DNA from: Rathayibacter sp. VKM Ac-2754
GTDB lineage: Bacteria > Actinomycetota > Actinomycetes > Actinomycetales > Microbacteriaceae
Length of the DNA stretch: 64,000 nt
NCBI RefSeq assembly: GCF_009807095.1
Contig: NZ_WUCC01000005.1
Coordinates: forward strand, 186,001 to 250,000
Reading direction: 5' to 3'
Made by a program: the position numbers and the translations under genes. Under the pieces are notes generated by a model. It was not told where the DNA came from and did not search any database. It worked only from the letters and a program-made list of their open reading frames with translations. Positions 17,214 to 25,445 of the stretch are shown piece by piece. The first letter of the stretch is position 1. Every line of letters begins with the position of its first letter.

Positions 17214-18440
17214 TCAGAGCGACGCGGCGCGCGACTCCAGCAGGGCGCGGGTGCGGTCGTTGCCGGCGAGGGAGGCGGCCGTCGCGAACTCGGCGCGCGC
17301 CTCCGCCCGCCGCCCGAGACGCAGCAGCAGCTCGCCCCGCACGCTCGGGAGCAGGTGCGAGCCCCGCAGCGCCCCCTCCGACCCGAGGCGGTCGACGATC
17401 AGCAGCGCGGAGGCGGGACCGGTCGCCATCGACACGGCCACCGCGCGGTTGAGCTCGACGACCGGGCTCGGCGCCACCCGCCCGAGGACCTCGTAGAGCA
17501 GCACGATCCGCTCCCAGTCGGTCTCGGCGACACTCGGCGCGACCGCGTGGCACTCGGCGATCGCCGCCTGCAGTCCGTAGGCGCCGCGTCCCCGGCCCAC
17601 GCGATCCGCACGGAGGAGAGCCGCACGGCCGCGAGAGATCTGCGCGCGATCCCACCGGGTGCGGTCCTGATCCTCGAGCAGCACGGGCGACCCGTCGGCC
17701 GCGGTGCGCGCCGCGAATCGCGACGCCTGCAGCTCCATCAGCGCCACGAGCCCCAGCACCTCGGGCTCGCGCGGCAGGAGCCCCGCCAGCACGCGCCCCA
17801 GCCGCAGCGCCTCGTTCGCGACCTCGGTCCGGAGCCAGCGATCACCGGAGGTGGCGGCGTACCCCTCCGTGAAGATCAGGTAGACGACGCCGAGCACCGC
17901 GTCGAGCCGCGCCCTCCACTCCGACGGCTCCGGCACCTCGAACGGCACGCCGGCCGCCGCCAGCGACTTCTTGGCCCGGACGATGCGCTGCTGCACCGTC
18001 GCGACCGGGACGAGGAACATCCGGGCGATGACGTCGGTGCCGAGTCCACCGACGAGGCGCAGCGTGAGGGCGATGCTCGCCTCCCTCGACAGCACCGGGT
18101 GGCAGGCCGTGAAGACCAGTCGCAGGACGTCGTCGTCGATCGGCTCCCAGGTGTCGTCGACGCCCTCCTCGAGATCGCGGGCGAGGAGGCGGTAGCGGTC
18201 GTCGAGCGCGGCGCGGCGCCGCCAGCCGTCGATCGCGCGGCGCTTCGCGACGGTCGTCAGCCAGGCCCCGGGACTCCGCGGCACCCCCGACTCCGGCCAC
18301 TGCTGCAGCGCCTCGACGAGCGCCTCCTGGGCGAGGTCCTCGGCCTGGCCGACATCACCCGTGGCCCTGGCGAGCGTCGCCACGATGCGGGCGCTCTCGA
18401 TGCGCCACACCGCGGCGACGCTCGCCCGGATGTCGTCCAT
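17214..18440 (-). CDS. ECF42-type RNA polymerase sigma factor (DUF6596)
   Basis: A 408-residue protein, much longer than a simple ECF sigma factor. Region 2 (residues about 10-75) includes DVGQAEDLAQEALVEALQQW and AWLTTVAKRRAIDGWRR; region 4 (about 115-165) includes LVGGLGTDVIARMFLVPVAT and QQRIVRAKKSL. The long C-terminal helical extension (DUF6596/SnoaL-free TPR-like type, with ELNRAVAVSMATGPASAL and LLRLGRRAEARAEF) is characteristic of ECF42. These sigma factors are encoded with DGPF/YCII proteins; here the DGPF gene ends one base before this ATG. No anti-sigma gene is present, as is normal for the group. Confidence 0.9.
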   Translation of the reverse strand: MDDIRASVAAVWRIESARIVATLARATGDVGQAEDLAQEALVEALQQWPESGVPRSPGAWLTTVAKRRAIDGWRRRAALDDRYRLLARDLEEGVDDTWEPIDDDVLRLVFTACHPVLSREASIALTLRLVGGLGTDVIARMFLVPVATVQQRIVRAKKSLAAAGVPFEVPEPSEWRARLDAVLGVVYLIFTEGYAATSGDRWLRTEVANEALRLGRVLAGLLPREPEVLGLVALMELQASRFAARTAADGSPVLLEDQDRTRWDRAQISRGRAALLRADRVGRGRGAYGLQAAIAECHAVAPSVAETDWERIVLLYEVLGRVAPSPVVELNRAVAVSMATGPASALLIVDRLGSEGALRGSHLLPSVRGELLLRLGRRAEARAEFATAASLAGNDRTRALLESRAASL

Positions 18441-18441
18441 C

Positions 18442-18873
18442 TCAGTCGCGGGCGGCCTGCTCCTCGCGCCAGCCCGCCTCCTTCTGCACGAACTCGTTGT
18501 CGGCGAAGTCGGCGAAGTCGCTCTCGTCGGTCACGCGGCGCACCTCGAGCTTGTTGCCGGGGACGAGCGGGCAGCGCAGCGCCCACTCCTTCGCCTCCTC
18601 CTTCGAGGAGACCTGGATCATCCAGAAGCCGTTGAACAGCTCGTGGGTCTCGCCGTAGGGGCCGTCGGTGACGGCGGGCGGCTCCGAGGCGAAGTCGACG
18701 ACGAAGCCGGTGGTCGCGACGTCGTCGGCGAGGCCGTCGCCCGCGAGCAGGATGCCGGCCTTCATCATCGACTCGTTGTACTCGCCCATCCTCGTGATGA
18801 TCTCGTCGAAGGGGATGGCCGCGTAGGCCTCCTTGGCGGCGTCGGTCGCGCGCATGATCAGCATGTACTTCAT
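18442..18873 (-). CDS. YCII-related (DGPF domain) protein
   Basis: A 143-residue protein from ATG 18873 with GGAG six bases upstream. It opens MKYMLIMRATDAAKEAY, has the DGPF-motif region VTDGPYGETHELFNGFWMI near residue 75, and EEAKEWALRCPLVPGNKLEV. DGPF/YCII proteins are small ferredoxin-fold proteins consistently encoded with ECF42 sigma factors; their biochemical role is uncertain. It lies directly upstream of the sigma-factor gene with a single base between stop and start, so the two are translationally coupled. Confidence 0.9.
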   Translation of the reverse strand: MKYMLIMRATDAAKEAYAAIPFDEIITRMGEYNESMMKAGILLAGDGLADDVATTGFVVDFASEPPAVTDGPYGETHELFNGFWMIQVSSKEEAKEWALRCPLVPGNKLEVRRVTDESDFADFADNEFVQKEAGWREEQAARD

Positions 18874-19225
18874 GGGGTTCTCCGTCTGCTCAGTGGGGCG
18901 CTCTCTGCGCCCTCCTACTCTGGCGTCGAACGGCGCAGGCGGATATCGACACCGGTGCGGACATCCGGCGCGCGAGTTCGGCTTCTCGGCTCGAGACCCA
19001 CCAGCGTGCGAGCGATCGATCCGTCGAAGACGCACCGTGTCACGGGTCGTTCGTGACGGATGGACGTGACCTCAGGCGCGTGGCCCTCCCTCGCTGATCG
19101 AGTAGCCCGCGCAAGCGGGCGTATCGAGATCCACGTCCTTCAGAAGGCCGGGGCAGAAGACTGGGCTGCTGAAGCTGGTGGGTCTCGATACGCCCCTGCG
19201 GGGCTACTCGACCAGCATCGGGCTC
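18874..19225. other. Gene-free gap with REP pair
   Basis: 352 bases between the divergent... minus-strand YCII promoter side and the end of the DUF1801 gene. It holds the YCII upstream region, a CGATCGATCCGTCG motif at 19013-19026 that recurs at 38765, and one R2 REP pair (19093-19218). No gene was seen. Confidence 0.7.
19093..19218. repeat. REP pair (BIME-like), family R2
   Basis: It has the same composite structure as at 10483 and 13934: GCTGATCGAGTAGCCCGCGC arm, spacer with cagaaggccggggcagaag, opposite arm TCTCGATACGCCCCTGCGGG and GCTACTCGACCAGCATC. The first palindrome has an extra A at its centre. Confidence 0.85.
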
Positions 19226-19645
19226 CTACTTCTTGGCGCGCACCGGGCGCGCGGCGCGCGCCGCGCTGTTGCGCGCGATGGCGGCGCGGACGAGCGCGGT
19301 GAGCGCCTCCTCGTCCAGCGCGTCGCCCTCGGCGAACTCGACCGAGCGGCGCTGGTTGCCGCCCAGCTCGCCGTTGAAGATCCCGGCGGGATCGGGCAGC
19401 GACGCCCCGTACATGAAGCCGAGCTTCACCTTGGTCTTGAAGATGTTGCCGACGACGAGGATCCCGTCGAACTCCCAGACGGGCGCCCCCATCCACTTCC
19501 ACTCCTCGACGATGCCCGGATCGGCCGCGAGGATCACGCGCCGCGCCTCGGCGAGGAGCGTTCCGCGCCAGTCCGGGTGCTTCGCGATCAGCGCGTCGAT
19601 CTCTTCGGGAGGCGTCAGCGCGTCAGGACTCTCGTCGGTCGTCAT
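19226..19645 (-). CDS. DUF1801 domain protein, last gene of the nit operon
   Basis: A 139-residue protein from ATG 19645. The DUF1801 core is visible: RRVILAADPGIVEEWKWMGA, then GILVVGNIFKTKVKLGFMYGA and LDEEALTALVRAAIAR. The C-terminus is basic (RPVRAKK). The ATG overlaps the stop of the AMP-ligase gene (ATGA), so it is translationally coupled to the eight-gene minus-strand operon that starts with nitB at 25979. Function unknown; the coupling suggests a role with the upstream enzymes rather than a stray neighbour. Confidence 0.8.
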   Translation of the reverse strand: MTTDESPDALTPPEEIDALIAKHPDWRGTLLAEARRVILAADPGIVEEWKWMGAPVWEFDGILVVGNIFKTKVKLGFMYGASLPDPAGIFNGELGGNQRRSVEFAEGDALDEEALTALVRAAIARNSAARAARPVRAKK

Positions 19646-21087
19646 GGGCTCAGGTCTACCGCATCCGCCCGCTCGCCCGCCGCCCCGAACGACGACCGCC
19701 GCACCTTGCCCGCGTCGCTGCGCAGCGGCTCCCGCACCATCCGCAGCGCGCGGAGGCGGCGCTCGCGCCCCAGCCGCGCGTTCGCCGACGCGAGCAGCTC
19801 GCCACCGTCGACCACGGCGTCCCCGACGTCGACCACCGCCTCGATCGCCCGCCCCAGATCGTCGTCGGGCACGCCGAACGCGACCGCACCGCGCACGAGA
19901 GGGTGCGCCTCCAGTACCCGCTCGACCTCGATCGGGTACACGTTGACCCCGCCGCGCAGGATCAGGTCGTCGGCGCGGTCGAGCACCCACAGGTACCCGT
20001 CGGCGTCCACGCGGCCGACGTCGCCGAGCGTGTCCCAGCCGTCGGAGGTGCGCGACGAGGCTCCCCCGAGGTAGCGGTAGGCGGGGTCCCCGCGGTGCAT
20101 CCAGATCCGCCCCGTCTCGCCGACGGCCGCCTCCGATCCGTCGTCGCGCAGGATCCGCAGCGTGGTCCCGCCGATCGGCCGCCCGACGCTGCCGGGGCGC
20201 TCCAGCCACTCCTCGCCGCGGATCATCGTGAGCCCGTTCGACTCGCTGCCCGCGTACACCTCGACCACCCGCGACGCCCCGAGCCAGTCGATCAGCGCCC
20301 GCTTGTCCTCGGGCGGGCACGGGGCACCGAGGTGGAGCACCAGCTCGAGCGACGAGACATCGCAGTCCGCGCGGTCGCAGAGCAGCAGCCGCCGGATCGT
20401 CGTGGGCACGAGCAGCGTCCACGTCACGCGGTGCCGGGCGATCGCCTCGAGCACCCGTCGCCCGTCGAAGCGCGGCAGGATCACCAGCGTCTGCCCCGTC
20501 ATCAGCCCGCGGAAGGCGTAGGTGAAGGTCGCCGAGTGCATCAGCGGTCCGGCCACGAGCTGCACCCCCGCGAGCGGCAGGAACGCGGCGACCGGCGCCT
20601 CCGGATCGAGCAGCGCCGGCCCGCTCGCGAGCACGACCTTCGGCCGTCCGGTGCTGCCGGAGGAGGCGGGTGCCTTCCACGACGCGGCCCAGCGGTCCTC
20701 GAGGGGCTCGTCCGACCCCTCCGGCCGCCAGTCGCCCGGGCGCCACGGCACGGTCGCGGAGGCGGCGCCGACCACCAGCGCCGGCGCCGCCACCTGCTCG
20801 ACCGCGGCGCGCTCCTCCGGTGACAGCTCGGTCGAGACGGGCTGCGGAGTCGCGCCCGCCTTCCAGATCGCGGCGCAGACGACGATCGCGTCGAGCGAGT
20901 TGGGGAGCGACACCGTGACGAGGTCGTCGGTCCCGACCCCGAGCTCGCGGTAGGCGCGGGCGAGACGGTTGCTCGCGCGGTCGAGCTCGCGGGCCGTGAG
21001 CGATCCCTCGTCGGCGATCGCGACGATCCGGTCGGGGTCCTCGGAGGCGAGGCCCGAGAGGATGCGCGAGATCGAGCGGCGGGTCAC
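19642..21087 (-). CDS. AMP-binding (acyl-CoA synthetase-like) enzyme in the nit operon
   Basis: A 481-residue protein of the ANL superfamily from GTG 21087. Phosphate-binding loop: SSGSTGRPK (residues about 147-155); A5-type motif YAGSESNG near 275, where YGxTE is usual; A7 region LGDVGRVDADGYLWVLDRADD; A8 hinge LILRGGVNVYPIEVE; A10 lysine in SDAGKVRRSSF. It should activate a carboxylic acid as its adenylate and pass it to CoA or another acceptor. The A4-region is short. Its GTG overlaps the glycosyltransferase stop (GTGA) and its stop overlaps the DUF1801 start (ATGA), which ties it to the Nit1C operon. Substrate unknown. Confidence 0.85.
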   Translation of the reverse strand: MTRRSISRILSGLASEDPDRIVAIADEGSLTARELDRASNRLARAYRELGVGTDDLVTVSLPNSLDAIVVCAAIWKAGATPQPVSTELSPEERAAVEQVAAPALVVGAASATVPWRPGDWRPEGSDEPLEDRWAASWKAPASSGSTGRPKVVLASGPALLDPEAPVAAFLPLAGVQLVAGPLMHSATFTYAFRGLMTGQTLVILPRFDGRRVLEAIARHRVTWTLLVPTTIRRLLLCDRADCDVSSLELVLHLGAPCPPEDKRALIDWLGASRVVEVYAGSESNGLTMIRGEEWLERPGSVGRPIGGTTLRILRDDGSEAAVGETGRIWMHRGDPAYRYLGGASSRTSDGWDTLGDVGRVDADGYLWVLDRADDLILRGGVNVYPIEVERVLEAHPLVRGAVAFGVPDDDLGRAIEAVVDVGDAVVDGGELLASANARLGRERRLRALRMVREPLRSDAGKVRRSSFGAAGERADAVDLSP

Positions 21088-22169
21088 CGGGCCGCCAGCT
21101 CCTCGTAGAACCGCACGTGCGCCGCCGCGACGTCGTCCCACGAGTGCGAGAACGCCAGCGCACGGCCGGCGGCACCACCGCCCCCGCCGTCGAGCGCCGC
21201 CTCGAGAGCGTCCGCGAACGACTCCGGATCGCCGCCGTACCGGACCGCGTCGCCGAACACCTCGCGGATCACCGGCAGCTCCCGCGCCACCACCGGCACC
21301 CCCGCGGCGAGCGCCTCCATCGCCGCGAGTCCGAAGCCCTCCTTGACCGAGACGAAGCCGAGGGCCGAGGCGCCGGCCACGAGCGGGGCGAGCCGCTCCT
21401 CCGGGATCGTCCCGAGGATCGTCGGTGACATCCGCAGCGACGAGACCCGCCGATCGAACTCGGCCCGGTACTCCCGGTAGTCGAACAGCGTCTCGCCCCC
21501 GCCGAGCACCAGCGCCACCTCGCGCCCGCGCGACCGCAGCAGCGCCCATGCCTCCAGCAGCTCGATGCTGCCCTTGCGCGGCTCGATGCCGCCCAGCGCC
21601 AGCACGTACGGCCCGAGCTCGTCGCGCCAGGCCGCGGTCAGCGGGTCGGAGGCGGCGGCCGCGAACCGGGCCGCGTCGACTCCGTTCGGGATCACCACAG
21701 CAGAGCGACCCCACCCCGCCCGCACGTCGGAGGCGACCGCCGCGGAGACGCAGAGCAGCGCCCGCGGCAGCCGCACGGCCCGGTCGTGGCAGTCGCGCAG
21801 CTGCGGCGTCGTGAAGTCGTCCAGGTGGTGCACCGTCCGCACCGGCGCGAGGCCCGCGGCGAGCGCCGCGTTCGCCGAGATGCAGTCCTGCGCGTGCACG
21901 AGCCCGCTCTCCCCGCGCAGGGCGAGAGCCATCGCGTCGATCGAGCGCACGATCCTGTCGCCCACCGACTCCTCGTCGACGGAGACGAAGGGCACCACCC
22001 GCACGGTCACCGCCGGGTCGACCCCGCGGAAGAAGGAGGCGTCACCGCCCCGGGCGAGCGTCCACACGGTCACGTCGTGGCCGGCCCGCGCGAGGGCCTC
22101 GGCCAGCGCCAGCGTGTGCACGACCCCGCCGCGGGGCCGGGTCGAGTAGGTGAGCAGGGCGACGCGCAT
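21084..22169 (-). CDS. MSMEG_0565-family glycosyltransferase (GT4)
   Basis: A 361-residue GT-B enzyme from ATG 22169. N-terminal domain: MRVALLTYSTRPRGGVVHTL with the glycine-rich acceptor loop, HAQDCISANAA and VRTVHHLDDF; C-terminal donor domain: VIPNGVDAARF, LALGGIEPRKGSIELLEAW, and the E-x7-E region VKEGFGLAAMEALAAGVPVVAREL. The family was named from the mycobacterial cluster MSMEG_0565-0572, and the surrounding genes here are the other members, so the family call is firm. The acceptor is unknown. ATG overlaps the stop of the upstream nitrilase-like gene. Confidence 0.9.
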   Translation of the reverse strand: MRVALLTYSTRPRGGVVHTLALAEALARAGHDVTVWTLARGGDASFFRGVDPAVTVRVVPFVSVDEESVGDRIVRSIDAMALALRGESGLVHAQDCISANAALAAGLAPVRTVHHLDDFTTPQLRDCHDRAVRLPRALLCVSAAVASDVRAGWGRSAVVIPNGVDAARFAAAASDPLTAAWRDELGPYVLALGGIEPRKGSIELLEAWALLRSRGREVALVLGGGETLFDYREYRAEFDRRVSSLRMSPTILGTIPEERLAPLVAGASALGFVSVKEGFGLAAMEALAAGVPVVARELPVIREVFGDAVRYGGDPESFADALEAALDGGGGGAAGRALAFSHSWDDVAAAHVRFYEELAAR

Positions 22170-23008
22170 CAGACCCGGTAGGCGTGCTCCGCGCGATCGC
22201 GGAGGTGGTTCATCGTGCGGCGGGCCCGGGCCACGGAGGCCGAGATGTCGGCCGAGGCCAGCGCGAGCCCGCCCTTCGCCCAGGTCTTCGCGATGATCTC
22301 GCCTGCCGGGTCGACGACCTTCGCCTGCCCGAGGAAGCGCAGCCCGCCGAGCACACCCGTCTGGTTCGACGAGACGAGGTAGACCTGGTTCTCGGCGGCG
22401 CGGGCGCAGTCGTAGAGGTCGAACAGGTGCGCCTGGCGGTCGTTGCGGATCCGGTCGGAGCGATCGGTGACGCTCGCGGGCCACGCGCTCAGGCAGGCCA
22501 GCACCTCGGCCCCGTCGAGGGCGAGCGAGCGCGCCGACTCGGGGAAGGTCTTGTCGAAGTCGATCAGCATGCCCAGGCGGCCGACGGGCGAGTCGAAGGA
22601 GGCGAACGACGAGCCGGGCAGGTACGCCTCCGATTCACCCAGCGGCAGGTGCACCTTGCGATGCGTGCCGATCACGCGGCCGCCCTGCACGCAGACGGCC
22701 GTGTTGTAGCGGAGGTCGCGACCGCCCTCGAGCGCGCGCTCGGAGATGCCGAAGCAGACCGTCATGTCGCCCGCGAGCCCCGCCACCGCAGCGACCTCCG
22801 GCCCGTCGAGCTCGACGCTCGGCGGCAGGTCGTCGGGGCCGGGATGACGCATGTCGAGCAGGTAGCCGCCCAGGGTCGCGTCGGGCAGCACCAGCAGGTC
22901 GACGGAGCGCTCCCGCGCCTGCGCGATCATGCCCGGGAGCTTGGCGAGGGTGCGGTCGAGGTCGCGACCGAAGTGCGCCGCGACCGCCCCCATCACCGTC
23001 TCCGCCAT
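22169..23008 (-). CDS. Nitrilase-superfamily protein with catalytic Cys and Glu replaced (likely inactive)
   Basis: A 279-residue carbon-nitrogen hydrolase fold protein from ATG 23008. It aligns along its whole length with NitC encoded 1.5 kb upstream. The catalytic triad of the superfamily is Glu-Lys-Cys. Here the Glu position is Asp43 (VLPDATLGGY), Lys118 is kept (THRKVHLP), and the Cys position is Asp150 (LIDFDKTFPE). The codon is GAC, two changes from a Cys codon, so a single sequencing error cannot explain it. It may be a regulatory or structural partner of NitC, or have gained another activity. It starts 9 bases after nitH and overlaps the glycosyltransferase start. Confidence 0.88.
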   Translation of the reverse strand: MAETVMGAVAAHFGRDLDRTLAKLPGMIAQARERSVDLLVLPDATLGGYLLDMRHPGPDDLPPSVELDGPEVAAVAGLAGDMTVCFGISERALEGGRDLRYNTAVCVQGGRVIGTHRKVHLPLGESEAYLPGSSFASFDSPVGRLGMLIDFDKTFPESARSLALDGAEVLACLSAWPASVTDRSDRIRNDRQAHLFDLYDCARAAENQVYLVSSNQTGVLGGLRFLGQAKVVDPAGEIIAKTWAKGGLALASADISASVARARRTMNHLRDRAEHAYRV

Positions 23009-23017
23009 GCGCCGAGG

Positions 23018-24286
23018 CTACCCGGCGAGGTCCGACTCGAGACGCCGTCCGACCCGCACGCGGCGGATCTCCGACGCGAGGTGCTCGGCATCCCGCGCGA
23101 TCGCCTCGAAGCGCCCCGAGCCCCAGGTGTGCAGCCACGGCAGCCCCAGGAACGAGAGCCCCGGAGTGCTCGTCACCCCGCGCTGGTGGGTCGGGTGCCC
23201 GGCGCCGTCGAAGACGCCGACCTCGACCCAGCGGTAGTCGGAGCGGAAGCCGACCGCCCAGATCACGCTCGTGATCCCCGCCGCGGCGAGGTCCACCGAC
23301 TCCACCTCCGCGGAGGGGCGCCAGACAGGCTCGTAGCGCGCCTCGAGCGGGGCGTCGATCCCGCGGGCCGCGATGAAGCGGTCGATGTCGTCCTTGATCG
23401 ACTCGGCGACCGAGTCGGCGTAGTCGAGCGACGCCTCCGCCGTGGGGGCGAAGCGGAGAGTCGACCCCTCGACCGAGGCGAGCCGGCCGTAGAGATGCAT
23501 GCCGTCGCGGGCGAACGCGCGGAGGTCGATATCGCGACCGCCTCCGCGCCCCGTCACGTAGTGGTTGGTCGACTCGCGCTTGGTGAGCCCGCCGACCTGC
23601 GCGTGCACGGGGATGTCGTAGACGCCCATGTCCTGCAGCCACGCGACGCAGTCGCGCCCCCGGTAGAAGCGGGCGACGCGGGGAGCGCTGCCGAGGGCGA
23701 GGTGCACGTCGCGGCCGGCGAGGAAGAGGTCCTCGGCGATCTGCGCACCCGACTGCCCGGAGCCGACGACGAGCACGCCGCCCGGAGGCAGCGCCTCGGC
23801 CGAGCGGTAGTCGGCCGAGTGCAGCTGCACGACGTCGAGCGGGAGGCGCGACGCGGCGGCCGGAAGCACCGGACGGTGGTAGCCGCCGGTCGCGATGACG
23901 ACCTGGTCGGCCGTGATGCTGCCGGCGCTCGTGACCAGCTCGAAGCCTCCTCCGGCCCGCTCGCGCAGTCGGGAGACCTCGGTGTGCTCGGCGATCGGGG
24001 CGTCGAACGTGGCGGCGTAGCGCCGCACCCACGCGTGCACCTCGTCGCGGGTCATGAAGCCGTCGGGGTCGGGGCCGTCGTAGGGGTAGCCCGGGAGCCG
24101 GCACTGCCAGTTCGGAGTGACCAGGGTGAACGCGTCCCAGCGGCGGTCGATCCAGTCGTGGCCGATGGTGTCGCGCTCGAGGACGAGGTGGTCGACCCCG
24201 TCGTCGGTGAGGTGGCGGCTGAGCGAGAGGCCGGCCTGGCCGCCTCCGACGACCGCGACCTCGACGTGCATCCCGGGCGCGATCAC
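23018..24286 (-). CDS. nitH: MSMEG_0569-family flavin-dependent oxidoreductase (NitH)
   Basis: A 422-residue flavoprotein. FAD-binding Rossmann loop VAVVGGGQAGLSLSRHL near the N-terminus, second nucleotide-binding (NADPH) loop VLVVGSGQSGAQIAEDLFLAG near residue 165, and ATG-containing segment VVIATGGYHRP, as in class B flavin monooxygenases. GTG 24286 overlaps the stop of the preceding gene (GTGA); ATG 24271 is an alternative. In Nit1C clusters this is the last conserved member, thought to oxygenate an intermediate. The substrate has not been established. Confidence 0.9.
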   Translation of the reverse strand: MIAPGMHVEVAVVGGGQAGLSLSRHLTDDGVDHLVLERDTIGHDWIDRRWDAFTLVTPNWQCRLPGYPYDGPDPDGFMTRDEVHAWVRRYAATFDAPIAEHTEVSRLRERAGGGFELVTSAGSITADQVVIATGGYHRPVLPAAASRLPLDVVQLHSADYRSAEALPPGGVLVVGSGQSGAQIAEDLFLAGRDVHLALGSAPRVARFYRGRDCVAWLQDMGVYDIPVHAQVGGLTKRESTNHYVTGRGGGRDIDLRAFARDGMHLYGRLASVEGSTLRFAPTAEASLDYADSVAESIKDDIDRFIAARGIDAPLEARYEPVWRPSAEVESVDLAAAGITSVIWAVGFRSDYRWVEVGVFDGAGHPTHQRGVTSTPGLSFLGLPWLHTWGSGRFEAIARDAEHLASEIRRVRVGRRLESDLAG

Positions 24287-24570
24287 GGTCGCACCGGATC
24301 CATCGCCAGCACCCGCACCGTGCCGCCGTCGAAGCGCCGCGCGGTCTCGACGATCTCGCTCCGCTGCTGCATCGCCGAGGTGCAGGCGAAGCCGAACTTC
24401 TCCTGCACCCGGGCGGAGGCGATGTCGAGCGCTTCGCTCGAGCGGGCCACGAAGTCCTCGACCGGGTACTGACCGCCGGCCGCGAGGAAGTCGTGCATCA
24501 CCAGGCTCGGCGAGTAGCAGCGCTCCTCCGTGCCGTCGGGCCAGCGGACGTGGAAGGTCATCTCAGGCAT
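24283..24570 (-). CDS. nitG: MSMEG_0570-family nitrogen starvation response protein (NitG)
   Basis: A 95-residue soluble protein from ATG 24570: MPEMTFHVRWPDGTEERCYS at the start, then a helical middle with SALDIAS-type sequence and VQEKFGFACTSAMQQRSEIV. This is the small conserved protein found in every Nit1C cluster; its function is unknown. It overlaps nitC at its start by 8 bases and nitH at its end by 4 bases, so all three are translationally coupled. Confidence 0.88.
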   Translation of the reverse strand: MPEMTFHVRWPDGTEERCYSPSLVMHDFLAAGGQYPVEDFVARSSEALDIASARVQEKFGFACTSAMQQRSEIVETARRFDGGTVRVLAMDPVRP

Positions 24571-25441
24571 CGATCAGCCCTCCCGTCCACTCACGGGCCA
24601 GGTCGTAGGCGTCGGGCCGGCGGTCGCGGAGGTGGAACATCCCGCCGCGCATCGCCTCGAACGTGCCGCGCACATCGATGTCGGCGACGGCCATTCCGGC
24701 GCCGAGCAGGGTGGTGGCGAGGATGTTCCCGCCCGGATCCACGACCTTCGCGTTGCCCACGTAGCGGAGCGATCCGAAGGTGCCCGACTGGTTCGACGCC
24801 AGCCAGAACACCTGGTTGTCGAGCGCCCGGGCGATGTCGAACTGGTTGAAGCGGTACGTCCAGCGGTCGTCCTGCAGGTTCTCGGCGGTCGCCGTGCGCG
24901 CGGCCGGCCAGGCCGAGAGAGAGGCGATGATCTCGGCGCCGTCCAGCGCCATCGAGCGCGCCGCCTCCGGGAAGGCCTTGTCGTAGCAGATCTGCAGCCC
25001 GACCCGGCCGACGGGGGTGTCGAAGGTGCCGTAGCCCGGGCCCGCCGAGTACGACATGTGCTCGCCCAGCGGCTGGTGCACCTTGCGGTAGCTGCCGTAG
25101 ACCTGCCCGCCGTCGAGCAGAGCGGCCGCGTTGTAGCGAGTCTCGCCGTCGTCGTCGAGCTCGCAGAAGCCGATCGCGACCATCAGATCGCCCACGATCT
25201 CCTGCACCCGGGCGAGCTCGGGCCCGTCGACTCGGATCGCCGGCGGCAGCGAGCGCGACGTGGTCTTCACCGTGTCGCCGTGATTGCCGAGGGACGAGAG
25301 GTAGCCGCCGATCGCGGCCTCGGGGAGGACGATGAACGCGACTCCCCGCTCCCGCGCCTCCTCGGCGAGCTGGGCGATGAGCGCGTAGTTCTGATCGAGA
25401 TCGCGGGTGAAGTTCGCCGCGACCGAGCCGACGCGAGTCAT
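24563..25441 (-). CDS. nitC: Nit1C nitrilase (NitC, Nit6803/Sll0784-like)
   Basis: A 292-residue nitrilase from ATG 25441. Complete catalytic triad: Glu41 in VLPEAAIGGY, Lys120 in GSYRKVHQP, Cys152 in LQICYDKAFPE. It hydrolyses a nitrile (C-N triple bond) to acid and ammonia, or an amide-like substrate. The cyanobacterial relative Nit6803 is a characterised nitrilase, and the cluster has been linked to growth on cyanide in Pseudomonas. It starts four bases after nitB ends. The window also contains a non-catalytic paralogue at 22169-23008. Confidence 0.92.
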   Translation of the reverse strand: MTRVGSVAANFTRDLDQNYALIAQLAEEARERGVAFIVLPEAAIGGYLSSLGNHGDTVKTTSRSLPPAIRVDGPELARVQEIVGDLMVAIGFCELDDDGETRYNAAALLDGGQVYGSYRKVHQPLGEHMSYSAGPGYGTFDTPVGRVGLQICYDKAFPEAARSMALDGAEIIASLSAWPAARTATAENLQDDRWTYRFNQFDIARALDNQVFWLASNQSGTFGSLRYVGNAKVVDPGGNILATTLLGAGMAVADIDVRGTFEAMRGGMFHLRDRRPDAYDLAREWTGGLIDA

Positions 25442-25445
25442 CGGG

